This document shows, piece by piece, positions 1-5,314 of a stretch of DNA of 5,314 nt. Every line of letters begins with the position of its first letter. Within the stretch, counting starts at the first letter, position 1. Location of the stretch: positions 1,089 through 6,402 of the forward strand of contig DOUU01000118.1 in NCBI GenBank assembly GCA_003520425.1. Direction: 5' to 3'. Position numbers and translations under genes: made by a program. A model generated the notes under the pieces. It was not told where the DNA came from. It worked only from the letters and a program-made list of their open reading frames with translations, and made no database searches. The stretch is from Deltaproteobacteria bacterium. Lineage in GTDB: Bacteria; Myxococcota_A; UBA9160.

Positions 1-753
1 CCGGGCTTCATCGACCTCGTGACCAACAAGAGCCCGACCGTTGCGCGCATCTATCTGCCACCGGACGCAAATACGCTCCTGGCGGTGGCCGATCACTGCC
101 TGCGCTCGACCAACTGCATCAACGTGATCGTCGCCGACAAGCAAAAGCATCTTCAGTTCACGACCATCGATGAGGCGGTGATCCACTGCGCAAAGGGAAT
201 CGGCATCTGGAAGCGTGCCTCGACCGATGCGGGCGAGGAGCCGGACGTCGTTCTCGCGAGCTGCGGCGACGTGGCCACCCTCGAGGCTCTGGCCGCGGCC
301 GCGATCCTGCGCGAGCGCGTCCCGGACCTGAAGCTCCGCTTCGTGAACGTGGTGGACCTGTACAAGATGCAGCCCATCACGGAGCATCCGCACGGCTCCA
401 CGGAGCGTGAGTTCGATAGCCTGTTCACGACCGACAAGCCTGTCATCCTCAACTACCACGGCTACCCGTGGCTCATCCACAAGCTCTCCTACCGCTTCAA
501 GAACCACGAGAACGTGCACGTGCGCGGCTACAAGGAGAAGGGCAACATCAATACGCCCCTCGAGCTCGCGATGCTGAACGAGACCTCGCGCTTCCACTTG
601 GTGATCGACGTGATCGATCGCGTGCCGCGGCTCCGGGCCACTGCTGCACACCTCAAGGAAGACATGAAGAACGCCATTCTCGACAACCTTGCCTACGCCC
701 ATGAGCAGGGCAGAGACCGGGAGGAGATCAGCAACTGGACCTGGCCCTACTAG
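1..753 (+). CDS. xfp: Phosphoketolase, C-terminal third (5' end outside window)
   Basis: Thiamine-diphosphate-dependent phosphoketolase, a cytosolic enzyme that cleaves xylulose-5-phosphate and/or fructose-6-phosphate with phosphate to acetyl-phosphate plus glyceraldehyde-3-phosphate or erythrose-4-phosphate. The frame is open from base 1, so the gene is cut by the window edge; 250 residues are visible of a family length near 800. The GTG at position 19 is internal, not a start. Visible family landmarks, counted from base 1, are the opening PGF (family members read HQDPGF here, so the His of that motif lies just upstream), YLPPDAN (18-24), NVIVADKQ (41-48), KGIGIW, EPDVVLASCGD, VNVVDLYKMQP, EHPHG, YHGYPWLIH (152-160), HVRGYKEKG (173-181), DVIDRVP and the terminal WTWPY. 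Most of this is the XFP C-terminal domain. The lysine in VADKQ is probably the phosphate-contacting lysine described in bifidobacterial enzymes (recalled, not aligned). No frameshift is seen. Substrate preference (X5P only or dual) cannot be read from this part. Confidence 0.96.
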   Translation, partial: PGFIDLVTNKSPTVARIYLPPDANTLLAVADHCLRSTNCINVIVADKQKHLQFTTIDEAVIHCAKGIGIWKRASTDAGEEPDVVLASCGDVATLEALAAAAILRERVPDLKLRFVNVVDLYKMQPITEHPHGSTEREFDSLFTTDKPVILNYHGYPWLIHKLSYRFKNHENVHVRGYKEKGNINTPLELAMLNETSRFHLVIDVIDRVPRLRATAAHLKEDMKNAILDNLAYAHEQGRDREEISNWTWPY

Positions 754-771
754 AGTAGAGATGTGTTGGAC

Positions 772-790
772 GCGGCCTCGTGCGAGGCGC
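772..790 (+). other. Bulged hairpin between xfp and the LOG gene
   Basis: The arm GCG-G-CCTC at 772-779 pairs with GAGGCGC at 784-790, giving seven base pairs with one bulged G and a GTGC loop. It lies 19 bases after the xfp stop. No T-tract follows, so it does not look like a standard intrinsic terminator. It contains the GTG at 780, an alternative start for the next gene, which argues against efficient initiation there. It could be an mRNA-stability or processing element, or chance in GC-rich DNA. Confidence 0.3.
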
Positions 791-854
791 GATCCTCGAG
801 GAAGTGCATGGCAGGTGGGCGGAGATCGATCATCACGCAAGAAGCGGGCATTGG

Positions 855-1583
855 ATGAGTCCCGAGCACCCGGCAGCCCCGCTCGGGACGGTGCGCTTGG
901 ACGACGAGGAGGGCGTCAAGCGCATCCTCATCGATACGCTGTCTGCACTGTGGGCAACGGTCAACAATCTCACCCGGCTGCGCCCCACGAAACGCGAGCG
1001 CTACCGCGTGACCATCTTCGGCTCGGCCCGCACCCATGCCGGACACTGGGTCTATGAGGAAGTGAAGCGCGTGGCGGCGGCTCTCACGGAGATGGGTTGC
1101 GACATCGTGACTGGCGGGGGCCCTGGACTCATGGAAGCTGCCAACGCGGGCGCAAGGGAGGCGGGTGCCGGCGAGCGTACGCAGAACATCGGCATTCGCG
1201 TGGAGCTCCCCTTCGAGCAGGAGGTCAATCCATTCGTCACGGAGGCCTTCGAGCACCAGACGTTCTTCACCCGCCTGCATCATTTTGTTTTGATCTCCGA
1301 CGCCTTCGTCGTGGCACCCGGCGGCATCGGTACGGTCCTTGAATCGCTGATGGTCTGGCAGCTTCTCCAGGTGCGGCATCTGTACGAGACGCCGCTCATC
1401 TTCGCGGGCCCCATGTGGCGTGGGCTCGTGGAGTGGGCTCGGGCCAGCATGCTGCGGCCGGGCTTCGAGCTCGCGAGCCCTGACGACTTGAAGATCCCGC
1501 ACTGTGTGGATACAGCGGACGAGGCGATCGCGATCATTCGTGCAAGTCACGCGGCCTGGCGACACGCGCAAACTGCGTCCTGA
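855..1583 (+). CDS. LOG-family nucleotide phosphoribohydrolase-like protein (TIGR00730 type)
   Basis: This 242-residue Rossmann-like protein belongs to the LOG / 'lysine decarboxylase-like' family. Characterised members hydrolyse the N-glycosidic bond of nucleoside 5'-monophosphates (cytokinin nucleotides, AMP and others), releasing the base and ribose-5-phosphate; lysine decarboxylase activity is a historical misnomer. Visible motifs are YRVTIFGSAR near the N-terminus, GGGPGLMEAAN at 87-97 and PGGIGTVLE at 155-163, the paired signature of the family's phosphoribosyl-binding and catalytic site. Between them is LPFEQEVNPFV, then FFTRLHHFVLISDAFVV. No signal peptide or membrane segment is seen, so it is probably cytosolic. 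The ATG at 855 was chosen because an AAGAAG purine run lies about 10 bases upstream. The frame stays open to a GTG at 780 (267 residues), with another GTG at 804, but 780 sits in a hairpin without a Shine-Dalgarno, so the start is uncertain. The gene lies between xfp and glgP on the same strand. The family assignment is secure; the substrate is not known. Confidence 0.9.
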   Translation: MSPEHPAAPLGTVRLDDEEGVKRILIDTLSALWATVNNLTRLRPTKRERYRVTIFGSARTHAGHWVYEEVKRVAAALTEMGCDIVTGGGPGLMEAANAGAREAGAGERTQNIGIRVELPFEQEVNPFVTEAFEHQTFFTRLHHFVLISDAFVVAPGGIGTVLESLMVWQLLQVRHLYETPLIFAGPMWRGLVEWARASMLRPGFELASPDDLKIPHCVDTADEAIAIIRASHAAWRHAQTAS

Positions 1584-1584
1584 G

Positions 1585-1600
1585 GCCCTGGCTGCAGGGC
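1585..1600 (+). other. Perfect hairpin just after the LOG-gene stop
   Basis: GCCCTG at 1585-1590 and CAGGGC at 1595-1600 form a perfect six-pair stem with a GCTG loop, starting two bases after the TGA at 1581-1583. The next bases are AAGGACG, with no T-run, so it is not a canonical Rho-independent terminator. It may protect the 3' end of the upstream message or weaken read-through into glgP. Its placement is suggestive, but a stem this short can arise by chance at this GC content. Confidence 0.35.
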
Positions 1601-1681
1601 AAGGACGTGGGCGGCGTTGCACCAAGGCGCGGCCGTCCACGGGGGCGCCGCCGAGGTTGAAGGTGGCTCGATGAAGCCGGG

Positions 1682-1686
1682 GGAGG
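1682..1686 (+). promoter_or_regulatory. Shine-Dalgarno site of glgP
   Basis: GGAGG, within the purine run GGGGGAGGAAGG at 1679-1690, lies five bases before the ATG at 1692 and is the strongest ribosome-binding site in the window. It decides the glgP start in favour of 1692 over the in-frame ATG at 1671 (preceded by GAAGGTGG, a reasonable second choice) and the TTG at 1617. Confidence 0.65.
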
Positions 1687-1691
1687 AAGGC

Positions 1692-4199
1692 ATGCCGGAG
1701 AAGAAGGAGCAAGCCCGCCGCAAGACATCTCCGACGCAGCCGGAGCAATCGACCCGCAGCGGACTCGACGCAGCGGCCCTCGAGCGGGCACTGATCGAGA
1801 ACCTCTCCGCCTTGCTAGCCCGTTTCCCGGCATTCGCCACGACGTACGACTGGTACATGGCGCTCTCCTACACAGTTCGAGATCGGCTCATGCAGCGCTG
1901 GATTCGCACGGTGCAGAGCCTTCAAGGCCATGTGAAGGTGGCCTGTTACCTGTCGGCTGAGTTTCTCATGGGACCCCAGCTCGGCAACAACCTCGTGAAT
2001 CTCGGTATTGAGGAGGAGGTGCGTGCGGCGACGCAGGCGCTTGGGGTGAACCTCGATGAGCTCATCGCGTACGAAGAGGAACCGGGACTCGGCAACGGCG
2101 GGCTCGGAAGACTTGCGGCCTGCTATCTCGATTCCCTCGCGAGCCTCGAGATGCCCGCCATCGGTTACGGCATCCGATACGAGTTCGGAATTTTCGATCA
2201 GTTGATCAAGGACGGCTGGCAGGTGGAGGTCACCGACAAGTGGCTCCAGTACGGAAACCCTTGGGAGCTTGTGCGGCCGGAGATCGCCTTCTACGTCAAA
2301 TTCGGCGGTCACTGCGAGGCGAAGACCGACCCGCAGGGACGCTACACCGTACGCTGGGTGGAGGGGCACCAAGTAAAAGGGGTTGCCTACGACACCCCCA
2401 TCCTGGGTTACCGAGTCAACACTTGCGACACTCTCCGCCTCTGGAAATCGGAGGCCGTCGAATCATTCGACTTCGAGGACTTCAACGTCGGCGACTACTA
2501 CGGGGCGGTGGCAGAGAAGACGCTCTCCGAAACCTTGACCAAAGTGCTTTACCCGAACGACGAGCCGGAGGTCGGGAAACGCTTGCGCCTCGCGCAGCAG
2601 TACTTCTTCGTCTCTTGTTCCCTGCAAGACATGCTGCGGCTCCTCGACCTGAAGGGCGAGCCCATCGAGCGCTTCCCAGACCTCTTCGCGGTCCAGATGA
2701 ACGACACCCACCCCTCGATTGCAGTGGCCGAGCTGATGCGGCTACTGATCGACGAGCGGGGCCTCCCCTGGGAGCAGGCCTGGGACATCACGGTTCGCAC
2801 GCTTGCCTACACCAACCACACGCTCCTGCCCGAGGCGCTCGAGACCTGGGGCCTGCCCCTCTTTCAGCGTCTCCTGCCGCGTCCGCTCGAGATCATCTAC
2901 GAAATCAATCGCCGCTTCCTCGCGGATCTGAGAACGCGCTATCCGGGCGACGAGCCGCGCATCGCCCGCATGTCCCTCATCGACGAGCACGGCGAGCGGT
3001 CCGTGCGTATGGCACACCTGGCCACGGTGGGCAGCCACGCGGTCAACGGCGTTGCAGCCCTGCACAGCGAACTCTTGAAGAAGACCGTGCTCCGGGACTT
3101 CCATGAGCTTTGGCCTGAGCGCTTTGCGAACGTCACCAACGGCGTTACACCCCGTCGATTCGTGGTCCTGAGCAACCCGGGGCTCTCGCATCTTTTGGAC
3201 GCAGCTGTGGGACCGGCCTGGGTCACGGAAATGGACCGCCTCAAGGGACTTGAGGCGAAGGCAGGGGACGCCGGGCTCCAGACCGAGTGCCGCCGCGTCA
3301 AGCGCTTCAACAAGGAACGCCTGGCCCATCTCATTCACGAGCGCACCGGGACGACCGTGGATCCCGATTCGATGTTTGACATCCAGGTCAAGCGGATCCA
3401 CGAATACAAGCGCCAGCATCTCAACGCTTTGCACATCGTCGCGCTCTACAACCGGATCCGGCACGATCCCGGCTTCAATCCGGTGCCGCGCACCTTCATC
3501 TTCGGCGGGAAGGCCGCGCCCGGCTACCACATGGCGAAGCTCATCATCCGGCTCATTGGCGGCATTGCGGAGGTGGTGAATCGCGATCCGGCGGTGCGCG
3601 ACAGACTCAAGGTCGTGTTCTTCCCGAATTTCAACGTCAAGAATGCACACTTCGTCTACCCTGCCGCCGACCTCTCCGAGCAGATCTCGACCGCCGGCAA
3701 GGAGGCCTCGGGCACGGGCAACATGAAGTTCTCAATGAATGGGGCCCTCACCATCGGGACCCTGGACGGTGCCAATGTCGAGATCCGCGAAGAGGTCGGA
3801 GCGGAGAACTTCTTCCTGTTCGGGCTTACCGCGGAAGAGGTGCTCGCCCTCAAGGCGCGGGGCTATGACCCGCGCGGCTACTACGAGGGCAACGCCGAGC
3901 TTCGGGAGGCCATCGCGCTCATCGAGAGCGGTGTCTTCTCCCGCGGCGACCGCGGCCTTTTCGCGCCCCTTACTTCCGCACTCCTCGCACGGGACGAGTA
4001 TCTCGTCTTCGCCGACTTCGGGGCTTACGCCGAGCGCCAGCGCGAGGTGGACGCCGCCTACCGGGATCCGGCACGCTGGGCACGCATGTCGATCCTGAAC
4101 GTGGCACGTATGGGCAAGTTCTCTTCGGACCGCTCGATCCGCGAATATGCGGAGCGGATCTGGGGACTCTCGCCCGTGCCGGTGAAGCTCGAGGCGTGA
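1692..4199 (+). CDS. glgP: Glycogen/alpha-glucan phosphorylase
   Basis: PLP-dependent GT35 phosphorylase, cytosolic, which releases glucose-1-phosphate from the non-reducing ends of alpha-1,4-glucan chains. At 835 residues it is complete and slightly longer than the E. coli enzymes (about 800-815), the excess being a charged, probably disordered N-terminal tail of about 30 residues. Family landmarks in order: YLSAEFLMGPQLGNN; the glycine loop GLGNGGLGR (132-140); YDTPILGY; MNDTHPS with His340; YTNHTLLPEALE with His376, equivalent to the catalytic-site His377 of rabbit muscle phosphorylase; KRIHEYKR (567-574), whose Lys567, Arg568 and Lys573 match the phosphate-contacting residues; FGGKAAPGYHMAK; and the PLP signature EASGTGNMKFSMNGAL with Lys679 as the Schiff-base lysine (rabbit Lys680). 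The near-identical numbering supports both the start and an intact frame. Nothing essential is missing. The start at 1692 follows the best Shine-Dalgarno; 1671 would add seven residues. The stop overlaps the debranching-enzyme start, so the two are probably co-translated. Glycogen versus maltodextrin preference cannot be told, but the GlgX-type neighbour favours glycogen. Confidence 0.97.
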   Translation: MPEKKEQARRKTSPTQPEQSTRSGLDAAALERALIENLSALLARFPAFATTYDWYMALSYTVRDRLMQRWIRTVQSLQGHVKVACYLSAEFLMGPQLGNNLVNLGIEEEVRAATQALGVNLDELIAYEEEPGLGNGGLGRLAACYLDSLASLEMPAIGYGIRYEFGIFDQLIKDGWQVEVTDKWLQYGNPWELVRPEIAFYVKFGGHCEAKTDPQGRYTVRWVEGHQVKGVAYDTPILGYRVNTCDTLRLWKSEAVESFDFEDFNVGDYYGAVAEKTLSETLTKVLYPNDEPEVGKRLRLAQQYFFVSCSLQDMLRLLDLKGEPIERFPDLFAVQMNDTHPSIAVAELMRLLIDERGLPWEQAWDITVRTLAYTNHTLLPEALETWGLPLFQRLLPRPLEIIYEINRRFLADLRTRYPGDEPRIARMSLIDEHGERSVRMAHLATVGSHAVNGVAALHSELLKKTVLRDFHELWPERFANVTNGVTPRRFVVLSNPGLSHLLDAAVGPAWVTEMDRLKGLEAKAGDAGLQTECRRVKRFNKERLAHLIHERTGTTVDPDSMFDIQVKRIHEYKRQHLNALHIVALYNRIRHDPGFNPVPRTFIFGGKAAPGYHMAKLIIRLIGGIAEVVNRDPAVRDRLKVVFFPNFNVKNAHFVYPAADLSEQISTAGKEASGTGNMKFSMNGALTIGTLDGANVEIREEVGAENFFLFGLTAEEVLALKARGYDPRGYYEGNAELREAIALIESGVFSRGDRGLFAPLTSALLARDEYLVFADFGAYAERQREVDAAYRDPARWARMSILNVARMGKFSSDRSIREYAERIWGLSPVPVKLEA
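4181..4187 (+). promoter_or_regulatory. Likely ribosome-binding site of the debranching-enzyme gene, inside glgP
   Basis: GGTGAAG lies in the last codons of glgP, eight bases before the GTG at 4196. A second purine stretch, GAGG at 4191-4194, is too close to act well alone. Together with the GTGA stop-start overlap this fits re-initiation by ribosomes finishing glgP. Confidence 0.45.
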
Positions 4200-5314
4200 G
4201 CCCCTCGCCTCCGGGAAAGTATACGACCCGTCCCGGTCAGCGATACCCGGTTGGGGCAACGCTTGGTGCCGAAGGCGTGAACTTCTCGGTCTTCGCCCGC
4301 CACGCGACACGCGTCGAGCTCTTGCTGTATGCGCAAGGCGATAGTCCGGAGCCTTTTCAGGTGATTGCGCTCGACCCCGAGGAGAACCGCACCTTCCTCG
4401 TATGGCACGTGTTCGTGGTGGGTCTTCCTGCAGGAGTCCATTACACCTGGCGGGTCGATGGACATGCGAACACTGCAGTTGATGGGCGGCGATTCGATGC
4501 GAAAAGGGAGCTGTGCGATCCCTGGGCGCACGCTGTGACCGACATCGGGTGGGATCGGGGGCGTGCGTGCGCAAAGCACAGCAGCTCCCATTCCGCGATG
4601 CGCGGGATCGTGGCCGAGGTGGGGCCCGATGCGGCGCCACGCGCTCTCGCGTTCGAGCGTGCCCCTCTCGAAGGAGCGGTGATCTACGAGCTCCATGTCG
4701 GCGGCTTTACCCGCCATCCGTCCGCGGGCGTCGAGCATCCCGGCACTTTCGCGGGCGTGATCGAAAAGATCCCCTACCTAAAAGAACTCGGAATCACGCA
4801 CGTCGAGCTTCTCCCCGTCATGGCCTTCGACGAGCAGGACGTTCCGCTTGGCGCGGCGGCGCGTGGCCTTCGGAACTACTGGGGCTACAGCACCCACAGC
4901 TTCTACAGTCCCCACCCCCACTACTGCAGGAACCCCGCGAATGCGCCCCGCGAGTTCCGAGACCTGGTGGAGGCGCTGCATGCTGCCAATATCGGCGTGA
5001 TCCTCGACGTTGTCTTCAACCACACGGCGGAAGGCGGGGCCGACGGCCCCGTGATCAACTTCAAGGGGCTCGCAAACGAAGTCTTCTACCACCTCGATCC
5101 AAGCGATCGTCGCCGCTACCTCGACTTCACCGGGTGTGGCAACACCGTCTGCTGCAACCATCCGCAGGTGACTGCCTTCATCGTGCACTGCCTCGAGCAC
5201 TGGGTGGAGCGGCTCGGGGTCGACGGGTTCCGCTTCGATCTCGCGAGCGTTTTTGTACGCGGCGAGCGGGGTATGCCGCTCTCCGACCCGCCCCTCCCCT
5301 GGGGCCTCGAGCTC
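4196..5314 (+). CDS. glgX: Glycogen debranching enzyme, GlgX/isoamylase type (3' end outside window)
   Basis: GH13 alpha-1,6-glucosidase that hydrolyses branch points of glycogen or of the limit dextrin left by phosphorylase. The frame is open to the window end; 373 residues are visible of a family length near 650-720. It begins with a GTG whose GTGA shares four bases with the glgP stop. The N-terminal part (about residues 10-100) reads as a CBM48 domain, starting RPGQRYPVGAT with GVNFSVF. The catalytic barrel begins near VIYELHVGGFTRHPS (from 162), followed by LRNYWGYST (225-233), GH13 region I DVVFNHT (271-277), the isoamylase-type GCGNT (313-317), CNHP (320-323) and region II VDGFRFDLAS (342-351), where Asp348 is the expected nucleophile. 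The general acid Glu and region IV lie beyond the window. GCGNT..CNHP followed by VDGFRFDLAS separates it from branching enzymes and alpha-amylases. TreX-like or isoamylase naming is possible. A vicinal Cys pair (319-320) stands where relatives usually have Asn-Cys. Confidence 0.93.
   Translation, partial: MSPSPPGKYTTRPGQRYPVGATLGAEGVNFSVFARHATRVELLLYAQGDSPEPFQVIALDPEENRTFLVWHVFVVGLPAGVHYTWRVDGHANTAVDGRRFDAKRELCDPWAHAVTDIGWDRGRACAKHSSSHSAMRGIVAEVGPDAAPRALAFERAPLEGAVIYELHVGGFTRHPSAGVEHPGTFAGVIEKIPYLKELGITHVELLPVMAFDEQDVPLGAAARGLRNYWGYSTHSFYSPHPHYCRNPANAPREFRDLVEALHAANIGVILDVVFNHTAEGGADGPVINFKGLANEVFYHLDPSDRRRYLDFTGCGNTVCCNHPQVTAFIVHCLEHWVERLGVDGFRFDLASVFVRGERGMPLSDPPLPWGLEL

Noticed and set aside
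754..854. A sigma-70 type promoter ahead of the LOG gene
   Set aside because: Only AT-poor sequence is present apart from TAGAGTAGAG at the xfp stop, and no -35/-10 pair with proper spacing could be found.
761..1057. ATG at 761 as the start of a small gene after xfp
   Set aside because: Its frame is not that of the LOG gene; it runs into the conserved LOG coding region out of frame and gives a low-complexity product.
1584..1691. An intrinsic terminator separating the LOG gene from glgP
   Set aside because: The hairpin at 1585-1600 has no following T-run, so only a structural element can be claimed.
750..1748. Long open frame on the - strand (332 codons) across the LOG gene and its flanks
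   Set aside because: It lies antisense to a gene with clear family motifs; its translation is Arg/His/Ala-rich with no recognisable domain, as expected for shadow frames in GC-rich DNA.
2240..3106. 288-codon open frame on the + strand in another frame of glgP
   Set aside because: It is an Arg/Ala/Pro-rich shadow, while the overlapping frame encodes the catalytic core of the phosphorylase without a break.
2742..3650. 302-codon open frame on the - strand inside glgP
   Set aside because: It is fully antisense to conserved phosphorylase sequence and has no recognisable motif.
3732..4640. 302-codon open frame on the - strand across the glgP-glgX junction
   Set aside because: Both genes beneath it have conserved motifs in the + frames; the antisense product is Arg/Pro-rich and resembles nothing known.

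Overview
This is a GC-rich (by eye roughly 63-65%) bacterial window with four genes packed head to tail on the + strand and almost no spare DNA. It suggests a proteobacterium: the codon use is strongly G/C at third positions, and the glycogen phosphorylase and debranching enzyme read like proteobacterial forms. The species cannot be named from the sequence alone.

Layout: (1) 1-753, the last 250 codons of a phosphoketolase (xfp), cut off by the left edge. (2) 754-854, a short gap with a bulged hairpin and no clear promoter. (3) 855-1583, a LOG-family (TIGR00730-like, 'lysine decarboxylase-like') nucleotide phosphoribohydrolase candidate. (4) 1584-1691, a leader with a perfect hairpin right after the LOG stop and a strong Shine-Dalgarno before the next gene. 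(5) 1692-4199, a complete glycogen/alpha-glucan phosphorylase (glgP) with all catalytic landmarks. (6) 4196-5314, the first 373 codons of a GH13 glycogen debranching enzyme (glgX/isoamylase type). It overlaps the glgP stop by 4 bp and runs off the right edge.

How the genes fit together: GlgP phosphorolyses alpha-1,4 chains to glucose-1-phosphate, and the GlgX-type enzyme removes the limit-dextrin branches that stop GlgP. The sugar phosphates can then enter the hexose/pentose phosphate pool. Phosphoketolase cleaves xylulose-5-phosphate or fructose-6-phosphate to acetyl-phosphate plus erythrose-4-phosphate or glyceraldehyde-3-phosphate. The LOG-family protein, if active as its family suggests, would release ribose-5-phosphate from nucleoside monophosphates, which feeds the same pool. 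The window therefore looks like part of a storage-carbon mobilisation cluster directed to acetyl-phosphate. No RNA genes, mobile elements, CRISPR arrays or clear promoters were seen, and no wholly new system is evident. The gene combination, especially the LOG gene inside it, is the most interesting point.
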